A DNA stretch of 18,656 bases from an uncultured Lachnospiraceae bacterium (GCA_937916415.1 CALGGH010000231.1:1-18656); one strand, 5' to 3'; counted from the stretch's first letter, positions 1 to 8,792 are shown. A program made the numbers and translations. Notes: generated by a model from the sequence alone, not told the origin.

Positions 1-2
1 GG

Positions 3-3000
3 CGGCCCCGGGTTTTACGTTTGGGCAGCTGCGACGGAGGGCGCACCATACGCCTGTACATGTCCAGCGAGCATCTGTTTAAGCATGACCAGCTGAAAAA
101 ACTGAAGAATCTGCTGGAGAACATGCTGTCAGCCAGGGGACAGGTCCGCGTGCTGATATACATGAAGTATAATCTTTCTGCTCAGTATAACCTCCGCAAG
201 CTGTATGACGTATATCAGGACTCCATACTGGAGGAGCTGCGCGACCATGACAGGATCCTGTATGACATGCTGTATAATGCCAGGATCGAGTTTGACGGTG
301 ACTGCGTGATGAACGTGACCGTGGCAAACAGCGCCCTCGCCAGGGAGAGGCTGCAGCGTCTGGAATCCATCCTGACCAGGATATTCACCGAAAGATGCGG
401 AATGGACGCGCACATAGACATCACCATGGAGGAACCCACGGATGATGACGCCAACAAGGGCTGGACGGGCAGCTGGGTGCGTGACCTCAGGAATGCGGAG
501 GCGGGCGCCGGGCAGTCAGAACCCGCCGCGGCAGATGAAGACAAGGGCGATGCTCCCGCTGCCGTACAACAGGCTAATGTTCCCGACAAAAAACGCGGAC
601 GCGGGTCCAGGAACGGAACCAAGGCCAGGAAACTGAAGTTCGTTGATGACGACAACGTCATATACAAAAAGGACGTGACCGAGGACTCCATCCCCATCGC
701 CGACATACAGGGCGAGATAGGCGACGTGGTCATACGCGGCCAGGTCGGCATGCTTGAAACCAGGAGCATCAAGAACGAGAGAACGATCGTCACCTTTACG
801 GTCACTGATTTTGGCGACACCATCAAGGTCAAGATATTCATTGAGGATGAGCTGCTGCCGGAACTGCTCTCCGGCCTGGAGGAAGGCCGGTTCGTCAAGA
901 TATCCGGCAAGGCCATGGTAGATGACTACGATCACGAACTGATGATACAGTCCGTGACCGGAATCCGCCTGATACCTGACTTCCGCGTGATCAGGCAGGA
1001 CATGGCTGAGGTTAAGAGGGTCGAGCTGCACTGCCATACCCAGATGAGCGAGCTGGATGCGGTCACGCCCTGCTCTGACCTGGTCAAAAGGGCATATTCG
1101 TGGGGAATGAAGGCACTGGCCATCACGGACCATGGCGTGGTTCACGGGTTTACCGATGCCTACCATACCTGGCAGTCCCTGTGGGAAAAGGAAGCCGAAA
1201 AGCGCAGGCAGGCGGGAGACCCCAATCCCGATCCACAGGATTTCTTTAAGATAATATACGGCTGCGAGGCCTACCTGGTTGATGACCTGGAAAAGGTCGT
1301 CACCGGTGACCTGGACAGGCTGATAGATGATCAGACCTACGTGGTGTTTGACCTCGAGACCACCGGCTTTTCACCGGTAAATGACCGCATCATAGAGATC
1401 GGCGCGGTTAAGATCCGCGGCGGTGAGATCGTGGACAGGTATTCAACCTTCGTCAACCCCGAGGTGCCGATCCCTTATGAGATAGAGGAGCTTACGCACA
1501 TCAATGATTACATGGTGCTGAATGCTCCCACCATAGAGACGATCCTTCCGGAATTCCTGGAATTCATCGAGGAACCTGAAACGGTGCTGGTCGGACACAA
1601 CGTCAAGTTTGACGTCAGCTTCATCAGGGAAAACATGAAGCGCCTGCTTCATCAGGAAATGCCCTACACCTATGCCGACACGGCGGGCATGGCCAGGATC
1701 CTTTTGCCCGGACATAAGAAATACACGCTGGACGCGGTTGCCAAGATGCTGAACGTCCGCCTGGACTCCCATCACCGTGCGGTCGACGACGCGGAATGCA
1801 CGGCATGGATATACCTGGACCTGATGAAAAAGACCAAGGCCCTGGACATCGTGGATTTCGCGGGCTTAAACCGGTACGCGGAGTCGGGCACCGACATCAT
1901 CAAGAGCCTGCATCCCTATCACTGCATCATTTTGGCCAAGAACAATACGGGTCGCGTCAATCTGTACAAGCTGGTGAGCTTCGCGCACCTGGATTATTTT
2001 TCGCGCGTGCCCAGGATTCCCAAGAGCAAGCTGCAGGAGTACAGGGAGGGCCTGATCATAGGCAGCGCCTGCGAGGCGGGAGAGCTTTTTGAAGCCATAG
2101 AGAACCGTCAGTCCGACGAAAAAATAGCCAGCATAGTCGAGTTTTATGATTACCTGGAGATCCAGCCGGTGGACAACAACCGGTTCATGATAAACTCGCC
2201 CAAGAGGGGCAACGTGAATTCCGTTGAGGACATACGAGGCATCAACAGGACCATAGTTGAGCTGGGCGAGAAATGGAGCAAGCCCGTGGTCGCCACCTGC
2301 GACGTGCATTTCATGGATCCCGAGGACAACATCTACCGCAAGATAGTGCTTGCCGGTCACGGATATGATGATGCGGACGACTCGCCTCCGCTGTACCTGC
2401 GCACGACGGACGAGATGCTGCAGGAATTCTCGTACCTGGGTGACAAAAAGTGCTACGAGGTGGTCGTGACCAACACCAACAGGATAGCCGACATGATAGA
2501 TTCGATGTCGCCCGTCCGTCCCGACAAGTGTCCGCCCGTCATACCTGATTCGGACAAGACGCTGAGGGAGATATGCGAGAACAAGGCTCATGAGATATAC
2601 GGCCCGGAGCTGCCCGACGTGGTCAGGGACCGCATGGAAAAGGAGCTTAGCTCGATCATAGGCAATGGCTTCGCCGTGATGTACATCATAGCGCAGAAGC
2701 TCGTGTGGAAGTCCGTCGAGGACGGTTACCTGGTTGGTTCCAGGGGATCCGTCGGATCCTCGTTCGTAGCCTTTTTGGCGGGAATAAGCGAGGTCAATTC
2801 ACTCGCTCCGCACTATTACTGTCCTGAATGCCACTACGTGGATTTTGATTCGGAGGAAGTGAAGGCATACGGAGGCATGGCCGGATGCGACATGCCGCCC
2901 AGGAACTGCCCTAATTGCGGCAGGCCGCTAAACAGGGACGGGTTTGACATACCCTTTGAGACGTTCCTGGGATTCAAGGGCGACAAGGAGCCCGACATCG

Positions 3001-4475
3001 ACCTGAACTTTTCGAGCGAATACCAGTCCAAGGCTCACGCCTATACCGAAGTCATCTTCGGCGCCGGTCAGACCTACCGTGCCGGCACCATTTCCACGCT
3101 GGCCGGCAAGACTGCCTACGGATATGCCAGCCATTATTATGGTGACAGGAATATCGTCAAGAGAAGATGCGAGATCGAGAGGATCGCGGCCAGGTGCGAG
3201 GGAGCCAGGACCACCACGGGACAGCATCCCGGGGGCATCGTCGTGCTGCCCGTCGGAGAGGAGATATATACCTTCACGCCCATACAGCACCCGGCCAACA
3301 AGGAGGATTCGGAATCGGTCACGACGCATTTTGATTATCATTCGATCGATCACAACCTGCTGAAGCTGGACATACTGGGCAAGGACGATCCCACCCAGGT
3401 GCGCATGCTGCATGACCTGACGGGGATGGATCCGCTGGACGTGCCCCTTGATGATGAGAAGGTCATGTCCCTTTTCCAGAATACGGAGGCACTCGGCATC
3501 ACTCCCGCTGACATCGGAGGCACCAGGCTGGGCTGTCTGGCCATCCCCGAGTTCGGCACGGACAACTGCATCAACATGGTGCTCGAAGCCAGGCCGCAGC
3601 ACCTGTCGGACCTGATCCGCATTTCCGGGCTGGGACATGGCGAGGGAGTGTGGGGTGACAACGCGCAGACGCTGATACGCGACGGCAAGGCCACGATATC
3701 CACTGCCATCTGCTGCCGCGACGACATCATGATATACCTGATCCAAAAGGGACTCGATCCCAGCAAGTCCTTTGAAATCATGGAAAAGGTCCGCAAGGGA
3801 CAGGTAGCCAAGGGAAAGGTCGCCAAGTGGGAGTCCTGGAAGGAGGACATGCTGGCGCACGACGTGCCCGACTGGTACGTGTGGTCCTGCGAGCAGATCA
3901 AGTACATGTTCCCCAAGGCTCATGCCGCCGCGTACGTGCTGATGGCATGGAGAATGGGTTATTATAAGATCTATCATCCGCTGGCCTTTTATGCCACGTA
4001 TTTTTCCATCAAGGAGACCGGAACCACCGGCGGATTCTCTTATGAAAAGATGGGACGCGGCAGGGGCGTGATGGAGCAGAACCTGGCCGAACTCAGGGCC
4101 CTGTCCGGGAGCGGCAGGAAACTCGAGCCCAAGGAAAAGTCAGCCTATCGTGCCATCAGGGTGGCCGAGGAAATGTATGCGAGGGGACTTGAGTTTGCAC
4201 CCATCGACATCATGAAGGCCGATCCGATCAGGTTTACGATCACGGATGACGGACGCATCATGCCGTCCATCAACAGCATCGACGGCATAGGAGACGAACT
4301 CGCGGAGTCCATAGCGCGCGCCGCCAGTCAGGGAGAGTTTCTGTCCAAGGACGAGTTCAGGGAACGAACCAAGGCCTCTCAGACCAACGTGGAAAAGCTG
4401 TCGGAACTGGGCATCATAGACCACCTGCCCCAGTCAGGACAGCTGAGCATATTTGACATCATGAAGAACGCTTGA
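3..4475 (+). CDS. polC: DNA polymerase III alpha subunit, Gram-positive (PolC) type, 5'-partial
   Basis: This is the replicative polymerase of Firmicutes, with built-in 3'-5' proofreading. The reading frame is open to the left window edge (phase starts at base 3), and residues before the first in-frame TTG (21) read as normal PolC N-terminal sequence, so the true start lies upstream. Order of parts: N-terminal PolC domain; a charged linker near 440-630; an OB-fold segment near 680-960; a PHP domain with an HCH motif at 1029-1037; a DEDDh exonuclease inserted in it (DLETTG at 1350, HHRAVDD at 1770-1790); the rest of the PHP domain (CDVH near 2298); the palm and fingers with two CxxC zinc pairs (2820-2831 and 2907-2918); the catalytic PDIDLN (2991) and LKLDILG (3360); and a C-terminal helix-hairpin-helix near 4280. 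At about 1490 residues visible, it is full size for PolC (B. subtilis about 1437). All key acidic residues are present and no frameshift is seen. Confidence 0.98.
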   Translation, partial: RPRVLRLGSCDGGRTIRLYMSSEHLFKHDQLKKLKNLLENMLSARGQVRVLIYMKYNLSAQYNLRKLYDVYQDSILEELRDHDRILYDMLYNARIEFDGDCVMNVTVANSALARERLQRLESILTRIFTERCGMDAHIDITMEEPTDDDANKGWTGSWVRDLRNAEAGAGQSEPAAADEDKGDAPAAVQQANVPDKKRGRGSRNGTKARKLKFVDDDNVIYKKDVTEDSIPIADIQGEIGDVVIRGQVGMLETRSIKNERTIVTFTVTDFGDTIKVKIFIEDELLPELLSGLEEGRFVKISGKAMVDDYDHELMIQSVTGIRLIPDFRVIRQDMAEVKRVELHCHTQMSELDAVTPCSDLVKRAYSWGMKALAITDHGVVHGFTDAYHTWQSLWEKEAEKRRQAGDPNPDPQDFFKIIYGCEAYLVDDLEKVVTGDLDRLIDDQTYVVFDLETTGFSPVNDRIIEIGAVKIRGGEIVDRYSTFVNPEVPIPYEIEELTHINDYMVLNAPTIETILPEFLEFIEEPETVLVGHNVKFDVSFIRENMKRLLHQEMPYTYADTAGMARILLPGHKKYTLDAVAKMLNVRLDSHHRAVDDAECTAWIYLDLMKKTKALDIVDFAGLNRYAESGTDIIKSLHPYHCIILAKNNTGRVNLYKLVSFAHLDYFSRVPRIPKSKLQEYREGLIIGSACEAGELFEAIENRQSDEKIASIVEFYDYLEIQPVDNNRFMINSPKRGNVNSVEDIRGINRTIVELGEKWSKPVVATCDVHFMDPEDNIYRKIVLAGHGYDDADDSPPLYLRTTDEMLQEFSYLGDKKCYEVVVTNTNRIADMIDSMSPVRPDKCPPVIPDSDKTLREICENKAHEIYGPELPDVVRDRMEKELSSIIGNGFAVMYIIAQKLVWKSVEDGYLVGSRGSVGSSFVAFLAGISEVNSLAPHYYCPECHYVDFDSEEVKAYGGMAGCDMPPRNCPNCGRPLNRDGFDIPFETFLGFKGDKEPDIDLNFSSEYQSKAHAYTEVIFGAGQTYRAGTISTLAGKTAYGYASHYYGDRNIVKRRCEIERIAARCEGARTTTGQHPGGIVVLPVGEEIYTFTPIQHPANKEDSESVTTHFDYHSIDHNLLKLDILGKDDPTQVRMLHDLTGMDPLDVPLDDEKVMSLFQNTEALGITPADIGGTRLGCLAIPEFGTDNCINMVLEARPQHLSDLIRISGLGHGEGVWGDNAQTLIRDGKATISTAICCRDDIMIYLIQKGLDPSKSFEIMEKVRKGQVAKGKVAKWESWKEDMLAHDVPDWYVWSCEQIKYMFPKAHAAAYVLMAWRMGYYKIYHPLAFYATYFSIKETGTTGGFSYEKMGRGRGVMEQNLAELRALSGSGRKLEPKEKSAYRAIRVAEEMYARGLEFAPIDIMKADPIRFTITDDGRIMPSINSIDGIGDELAESIARAASQGEFLSKDEFRERTKASQTNVEKLSELGIIDHLPQSGQLSIFDIMKNA

Positions 4476-4523
4476 ACATTAAGCATGAGCTTTAGACTTG
4501 AGCATTAGGCTTTAGCATTAGAC

Positions 4524-5471
4524 ATGAAGAAAAAGATCACCCTACCCAGGGAAAAAGAAGAATCTGACGTACGCCTCGCGCCGATGATGAAGGCGTTAAG
4601 GGCGTTTCATTCGGCCATGTCCACGGCCGACATGCATGATTCAGAGGCACTGGCCAGGCACAGGTCGTCGCAGGAGCACCTGTCCAGGCTCGTGACGCCG
4701 GCCGTTGCCGTTTCATACGCAAAGGACATGGTAAAGGACGTCCCGATCGAATGGGTCAGGCCGGACTTCGTGCACAGGGACCATCCGATAATCCTGTACT
4801 GCCATGGCGGGGGCTATACCTCGGGAGGCCTGGGTTACGCTGGAATACTGGCAGGCAAGCTGGCCATGCACGTCGGACTTGAGGTCTGCACCTTCGAATA
4901 CAGGCTCGCGCCCGAGAACCCGTATCCGTCAGCCCTGGAGGATGCGGTGGAGGTATGGAATCACCTGACCTACCTCGGGTACGGCGCGCGCGACGTCATC
5001 GTGGCAGGGGATTCGGCGGGCGGCAACATGGCGCTGGAGCTGGCACTGATACTGCAGTCGCAGAGAAGGATGCTGCCGGCGGGCATGATACTGATGAGCC
5101 CCTGGACCGACATGACCGCGACTTCGTCCACTTATGAAAAATACAGGGACACTGATCCCATGCTGACCTATGATTACGTATGCGGCGCGAGAAACGCGTA
5201 TGCCGGCGAGGACGTGGACTATACCAATCCGTCCCTGAGTCCGTTGTATGCGGATCTGCTCGACATGCCGCCGACGCTCATCGAGGTGGGCAGCAATGAG
5301 ATACTGCGCGCGGACAGCGAGAACCTGTACAAAAAACTGCACAAGAACGGCTGCCTGGCCCGCCTCAGGGTCTATAGCGGCGGATGGCACGTGTTCCAGG
5401 TGCTGCCGACTCCGCGTGCGGCCAGGGCGCTCGACGACGTGGCGGACTTTATCAGGGAAGTAGGATTATAA
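4524..5471 (+). CDS. alpha/beta hydrolase, hormone-sensitive-lipase (HSL) type esterase
   Basis: A 315-residue serine hydrolase of the HSL/alpha-beta-hydrolase-3 family. It has the oxyanion-hole motif HGGG (H94), the nucleophile elbow GDSAGG (Ser164) and a C-terminal catalytic His (H289, in GGWHVF). The acidic member is probably in the VGSNEILRADS segment. No signal peptide is visible, so it should act in the cytoplasm, on small acyl or carboxyl esters by family precedent; the substrate is unknown. The ATG at 4524 gives normal family length, but the ribosome site is poor (an AGG about 14 bases upstream); the ATG at 4584 is an alternative. The 48-bp gap after polC consists of degenerate repeats of a GCATTAG/CTTTAG kind. 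It is followed 6 bases later by an acyltransferase gene and then a membrane protein gene, so it probably belongs to a three-gene operon. Confidence 0.9.
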   Translation: MKKKITLPREKEESDVRLAPMMKALRAFHSAMSTADMHDSEALARHRSSQEHLSRLVTPAVAVSYAKDMVKDVPIEWVRPDFVHRDHPIILYCHGGGYTSGGLGYAGILAGKLAMHVGLEVCTFEYRLAPENPYPSALEDAVEVWNHLTYLGYGARDVIVAGDSAGGNMALELALILQSQRRMLPAGMILMSPWTDMTATSSTYEKYRDTDPMLTYDYVCGARNAYAGEDVDYTNPSLSPLYADLLDMPPTLIEVGSNEILRADSENLYKKLHKNGCLARLRVYSGGWHVFQVLPTPRAARALDDVADFIREVGL

Positions 5472-5477
5472 CTAACC

Positions 5478-6740
5478 GTGAGTGAATCAACGTGGTACAA
5501 GACAGATAACGTGGCCAAGGTCTTTTTGGCATCCCTCAACCGCAGGGATACCAGGACGATGCGGGTAAGCTGTACGTTGACCGAACAGGTCAAGCCCGAC
5601 CTTCTGCAGCAGGCGGTGGAATCCGCGCTGGACCTTAGGCCGCAGTTCGGAGTCCGCATCAGGAGAGGATTTTTCTGGCATTACATAGAGGGGACTGACG
5701 CACAGCCCAAGGTGACGGAGGAGCACGGACGTCCGTGTCCGCTGCTGTATGGCAGGGAGTACGGAGGCACCCTGCACTTTGCCGTGACGTATTTTGGCAG
5801 GCGCATCAACCTGGAAATGTTCCATGCCTTAAGCGACGGAACCGGCGTCATGGAATTCCTGTACGTGATCATCGGAGAGTACATGAAGCTGGCCCATCCG
5901 GAGGAGATGAAGAACCTGTCGACCGGCAGCGGCGCCTCCTACGGAGACATGACGCAGAACGGCTTCAGCCAGTACTACGGCCAGAACTCCGAAGGTGCGC
6001 AGATCCCCGTGACGGAGAATAAAAAAGCTTATCATAACCCCGGTCGCAAGCTGCCGTATGACCAGCTGCAGTTTTTGGAGATAAGCATGGACAGCTCGGA
6101 GATCATCAGCCGCTCCAAGGCCATGGGCGTCGGACTGACCAGCTATCTCGGAGCACTGCTCGTGCTGGCGATGTACAAGGACATGCCCGCGCTGATGAAG
6201 AAGATGCCCATTACCGTCAGCCTGCCCGTGAATCTCAGGCAGTTCTTCCCGTCGGAGACCTCGCGCAATTTCTTTAACAGCATGAACGTCACGTTTGATC
6301 CTAAGTCGATCACGACGCCGGAGGAAGTGGCCAGGTCCTTTGACGAGCAGATGCGGGAAAACCTCAAGCCCGAGAACATCGCCCGCCAGATGGACGCATA
6401 CGAAAAGATAGAGAGATATTTTTTCATACGCATGGTGCCGCTCGTGATCAAGCAGCCCGTGGTCAGGTACTTTTCCAGGATGGAAAACAAGAGGATATCC
6501 TTCGTCATGTCCAACCTCGGCAAGTTTACGGTCGACGAACGGCTGAAGCCTTACGTCGAATCCTTCAGCGCCTTTTGCGCACATTCGGAGATTTTCATGA
6601 CGATATACAGCTATAACGGCGTGCTCAAGCTAGGCGTGTCGTATGCTTACGGGGATACCAGATTCCTCAAGAACTTCGCGCGGAGCCTCAGCGAGGACGG
6701 CGTGAAGGTTACGGTCAATTCGACCGAGGTCATCAGATAG
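5478..6740 (+). CDS. condensation-type acyltransferase, alcohol acetyltransferase-like
   Basis: A 420-residue protein with the HxxxDG active-site motif of the chloramphenicol-acetyltransferase/condensation superfamily: HALSDG with His116, Asp120 and Gly121. The length and two-lobed layout (motif at the end of the first third, second lobe to the C-terminus) fit the alcohol acetyltransferase (AATase)/condensation-like group, which moves an acyl group from a thioester to a hydroxyl or amine. The acceptor is unknown. No signal peptide or membrane helix is evident. The chosen start is GTG at 5478, 6 bases after the hydrolase stop; an AGGA lies about 12 bases upstream, overlapping the end of the hydrolase gene, which suggests translational coupling. 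Its partners, an esterase before it and a zinc-ribbon membrane protein after it, suggest acylation and deacylation of the same compound (inference). Confidence 0.82.
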   Translation: MSESTWYKTDNVAKVFLASLNRRDTRTMRVSCTLTEQVKPDLLQQAVESALDLRPQFGVRIRRGFFWHYIEGTDAQPKVTEEHGRPCPLLYGREYGGTLHFAVTYFGRRINLEMFHALSDGTGVMEFLYVIIGEYMKLAHPEEMKNLSTGSGASYGDMTQNGFSQYYGQNSEGAQIPVTENKKAYHNPGRKLPYDQLQFLEISMDSSEIISRSKAMGVGLTSYLGALLVLAMYKDMPALMKKMPITVSLPVNLRQFFPSETSRNFFNSMNVTFDPKSITTPEEVARSFDEQMRENLKPENIARQMDAYEKIERYFFIRMVPLVIKQPVVRYFSRMENKRISFVMSNLGKFTVDERLKPYVESFSAFCAHSEIFMTIYSYNGVLKLGVSYAYGDTRFLKNFARSLSEDGVKVTVNSTEVIR

Positions 6741-6751
6741 TCATTTGAAGT

Positions 6752-6770
6752 CGCGCGGCTGATCCGCGCG
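6752..6770 (+). promoter_or_regulatory. GC-rich hairpin between acyltransferase and membrane protein genes
   Basis: A perfect 7-bp stem, CGCGCGG (6752-6758) pairing with CCGCGCG (6764-6770) around a 5-base loop, lies 11 bases after the acyltransferase stop. There is no T-run after it, so it is not a normal intrinsic terminator. It could stabilise mRNA ends or attenuate expression of the downstream gene. Confidence 0.4.
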
Positions 6771-6800
6771 GATCCGAACCGATAAACCTAGGAGCAGTTT

Positions 6801-7460
6801 ATGAGATATTGTCCGGGATGCAAGATAAACGTGGAGGGAAGCCATACCAGGTGCCCGATCTGCCAGAACAGGCTGCAGGGGGATCCGTCTGAGGACGCGT
6901 ATCCCTCCATGAACGCCCTTAAGGCCCAGTCTTTTTTGTACAAGCTGCAGATGTTCATAGCCATATCTGCCATGGCGGTGGCCCTTGGATGCGAGTTTTT
7001 GCTCGACGTCAGGACATCCTTTCACTGGAGCCTGCTGGTGGCGGTCTGGGTCATCGGAGGCGAGATATGGCTTTCGGGGATAATCCGGGGACATCGCAAT
7101 CCCGGACGCGTCATCACGCTCAACGCCTTTTGGGCGGCCATTCTCGTGATGTTTACCTTTTTGATGATCAGGGACATAAGGCCCATTTATTTCTGGTACG
7201 TAATGCCGGCCATAGCCATCGCGACCGAGATCATGCTCTTCGCATACATGATGGTCGACAAGTCACGTAACGGCATGGCGTACCTGCTGGGCTGCAGCTT
7301 CCTGTGCATAGTGATGGGAGTGCTCTGCATGCTGATCACCCATGAGAGGAGCATTCTGTGGGTCATATGCCTGATGATCGGCATCGTGGGATTTATCGGG
7401 GCCGTGGTCTTCAAGGGGCGCAGGGTGCCGGATGAGCTGGAGCGGAGGTTTCATTTGTGA
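6801..7460 (+). CDS. zinc-ribbon six-helix membrane protein, DUF6320-like
   Basis: A 219-residue protein. It starts with a zinc-ribbon knuckle (CPGC at 4-7 and CPIC at 18-21), followed by about six hydrophobic helices at residues 49-69, 75-95, 104-123, 129-151, 159-180 and 184-204, and ends in a short basic tail. This layout matches the proteins annotated as DUF6320, whose function is unknown; the family name is from memory. The start is well supported by AGGAG at 6790, about 6 bases before the ATG. It is third in the hydrolase-acyltransferase cassette, after a 60-base gap containing a GC-rich hairpin. It may anchor the pathway at the membrane or handle its hydrophobic product (inference). 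Confidence 0.8.
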   Translation: MRYCPGCKINVEGSHTRCPICQNRLQGDPSEDAYPSMNALKAQSFLYKLQMFIAISAMAVALGCEFLLDVRTSFHWSLLVAVWVIGGEIWLSGIIRGHRNPGRVITLNAFWAAILVMFTFLMIRDIRPIYFWYVMPAIAIATEIMLFAYMMVDKSRNGMAYLLGCSFLCIVMGVLCMLITHERSILWVICLMIGIVGFIGAVVFKGRRVPDELERRFHL

Positions 7461-7487
7461 GTTGAAGAGTGGGAGTGGGAGTGGGAC

Positions 7488-7671
7488 GTCATGGCAAACA
7501 TATAAACCGGATAACACGCTATCGATTTTCTAAATCTGTATGCTCGCCCTCTTGATCCATTGCACGAAATCGTGAAAGATCACGATTTCTGAGCATGGCT
7601 CTGCGAGGTCTCGCATCAGATTTAACGAAAATCGAGCTGATCGTTATCCCGGTTTATATATTTGCCATGAC
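7488..7671. repeat. 184-bp imperfect inverted-repeat (hairpin) element, MITE-like
   Basis: The outer arms (about 7488-7542 and 7616-7671) are reverse complements along roughly 55 bases with a few mismatches and small gaps. The outermost 21 bases match at all but one position (GTCATGGCAAAYATATAAAC on both ends). At the centre is a perfect 10-bp stem, GAAATCGTGA/TCACGATTTC (7566-7575 and 7580-7589), around AAGA. Both palindromes share nearly the same centre, so the whole stretch can fold as one long hairpin. No clear target-site duplication is visible and no protein is encoded. It fits a non-autonomous mobile element or a large structured RNA. Together with the array at 7696-7819 it accounts for most of the 414-bp gene-free region. 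Confidence 0.7.
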
Positions 7672-7695
7672 TCGTCAGCAGCGAGGCAATGGAAT

Positions 7696-7819
7696 GAAAC
7701 CGGGGCAGAGACAGAAGCAGCGGAAAGAAACCGGGGCAGAGACAGAAGCAGTGGAAAGAAACCGGGGCAGAGACAGAAGCAGCGGAAAGAAACCGGGGCA
7801 GAGACAGAAACAGCGGAAT
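7696..7819. repeat. four-copy 31-bp tandem repeat
   Basis: Four head-to-tail units start at 7696, 7727, 7758 and 7789. Each begins GAAACCGGGGCAGAGACAGA and ends AGCAGCGGAAA, with only three substitutions in the last 10 or so bases (T in unit 2, A and a final T in unit 4). A diverged partial fifth copy follows from 7820. There are no spacers, so this is a minisatellite, not a CRISPR array. The period is not a multiple of three, so open frames through it are incidental. It ends about 55 bases before the downstream gene start, so copy number could affect that gene's leader. Confidence 0.9.
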
Positions 7820-7874
7820 GAAACTGGATCAGCAGCATTGTTATGACATAAATGAAGCACTGAATGGAGAGGAT

Positions 7875-8792
7875 ATGAAAAAGATAGAAACAATAAACAT
7901 AATAGGTTTGGGGGCACTGGGGTTATTATATGCGAGGAGCATGAGCCGTGCGCTGGGCAGCGAGAGCGTAAGATTCGTCATGAACCGCGAGAGGTACGAG
8001 AGGAACAAGGACAAGGAGTTTAAGATACAGGGCGAGCCGATGAAGTTTGGCATGGTGTCCTCGGATGAGGCGGGGCCCGCTGACCTCGTGCTCGTGGCGG
8101 TCAAGTATCCGGGCCTTGCGGGCGCCCTGGAGGACATGTCGTCCTCAGTAGGAGATGACACGGTGATCATGTCGGTGTTAAACGGCATATCGAGCGAGAA
8201 CCTGATCGCTGCCAAGTTCGGGGCATACAGGATGATCAACACGGTGGCACAGGGAATGGATGCCACCAAGTTTGGCGACGAGTTAAACTTCAGCTCGTCG
8301 GGGACGCTGTTTATCGGCGAGTATGAAGGCGGACGCCCGGACAACGTGGAACGCGTGCGGGAGGTGCTCGAGCGCTGTTCATTAAGCTGCAAGGTGGAAG
8401 ACGACATCAAGTTCCGCATATGGAGCAAGTACATGCTGAACGTCGGCGTCAACCAGACCTGCATGGTGTACGCGACCAACTACGGCGGCGTCATGGCGGA
8501 GGGCGAGCCGAACAGGACCTTCATATCGGCCATGCGAGAGGTCGTGGCGGTGGCCAATGCGGAGGGGATACGCCTCACGGAAAAGGACCTGAACGCGTAC
8601 GTGGAGCTTACCGGCACCCTTAAGCAGGACCTGATGCCCTCGATGGCACAGGACAGGATAAACAGAAAGCCCTGCGAGGTGGATGCCTTCGCGGGCACGC
8701 TGATTGAATTGGCCGGGAAGCACGGACTGCACGTGCCGGTCAATGAATTTCTGTATAAGAGGGCTCACGAAATAGAGGCGGAGTATATATAG
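7875..8792 (+). CDS. ketopantoate reductase family protein (PanE/ApbA-like)
   Basis: A 305-residue NADPH-dependent 2-dehydropantoate 2-reductase family enzyme. It has an N-terminal Rossmann motif GLGALG (11-16) and the family's catalytic set in correct spacing: Lys185, Asn189 and Asn193 in WSKYMLNVGVNQ, Ser256, and Glu268, matching E. coli PanE K176/N180/N184/S244/E256. If a true PanE, it makes pantoate for coenzyme A; many Firmicutes carry paralogues of other specificity and no pan genes are nearby, so the substrate is open. The start chosen is ATG 7875, just after GGAGAGG (7866-7872), giving normal family length. An in-frame ATG at 7818 is rejected because it would begin inside the 31-bp repeats. 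The following esterase gene starts 47 bases downstream. Confidence 0.88.
   Translation: MKKIETINIIGLGALGLLYARSMSRALGSESVRFVMNRERYERNKDKEFKIQGEPMKFGMVSSDEAGPADLVLVAVKYPGLAGALEDMSSSVGDDTVIMSVLNGISSENLIAAKFGAYRMINTVAQGMDATKFGDELNFSSSGTLFIGEYEGGRPDNVERVREVLERCSLSCKVEDDIKFRIWSKYMLNVGVNQTCMVYATNYGGVMAEGEPNRTFISAMREVVAVANAEGIRLTEKDLNAYVELTGTLKQDLMPSMAQDRINRKPCEVDAFAGTLIELAGKHGLHVPVNEFLYKRAHEIEAEYI

Noticed and set aside
21..23. TTG at 21 as the start of polC
   Set aside because: The frame stays open to the window edge and the residues upstream of and just after it are mid-domain PolC sequence, so the gene is cut by the window edge.
2928..3977. Long open frame on the minus strand opposite polC (349 codons)
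   Set aside because: It is the shadow of a conserved, G+C-rich coding region. Its product resembles no family, and polC motifs occupy the plus strand throughout.
7696..7819. 31-bp repeats as a CRISPR array
   Set aside because: Units follow one another directly with no spacers, the repeat is not palindromic, and no cas genes are nearby.
7595..7846. 83-codon frame across the hairpin element and the 31-bp repeats
   Set aside because: Its product is repetitive, with the frame shifting in each 31-base unit, and no ribosome site is present. It is a by-product of the repeats.
7818..7874. Longer N-terminus for the ketopantoate reductase family protein
   Set aside because: The added residues come from the decayed repeat copy and precede the conserved Rossmann start; ATG 7875 has its own ribosome site and gives normal length.
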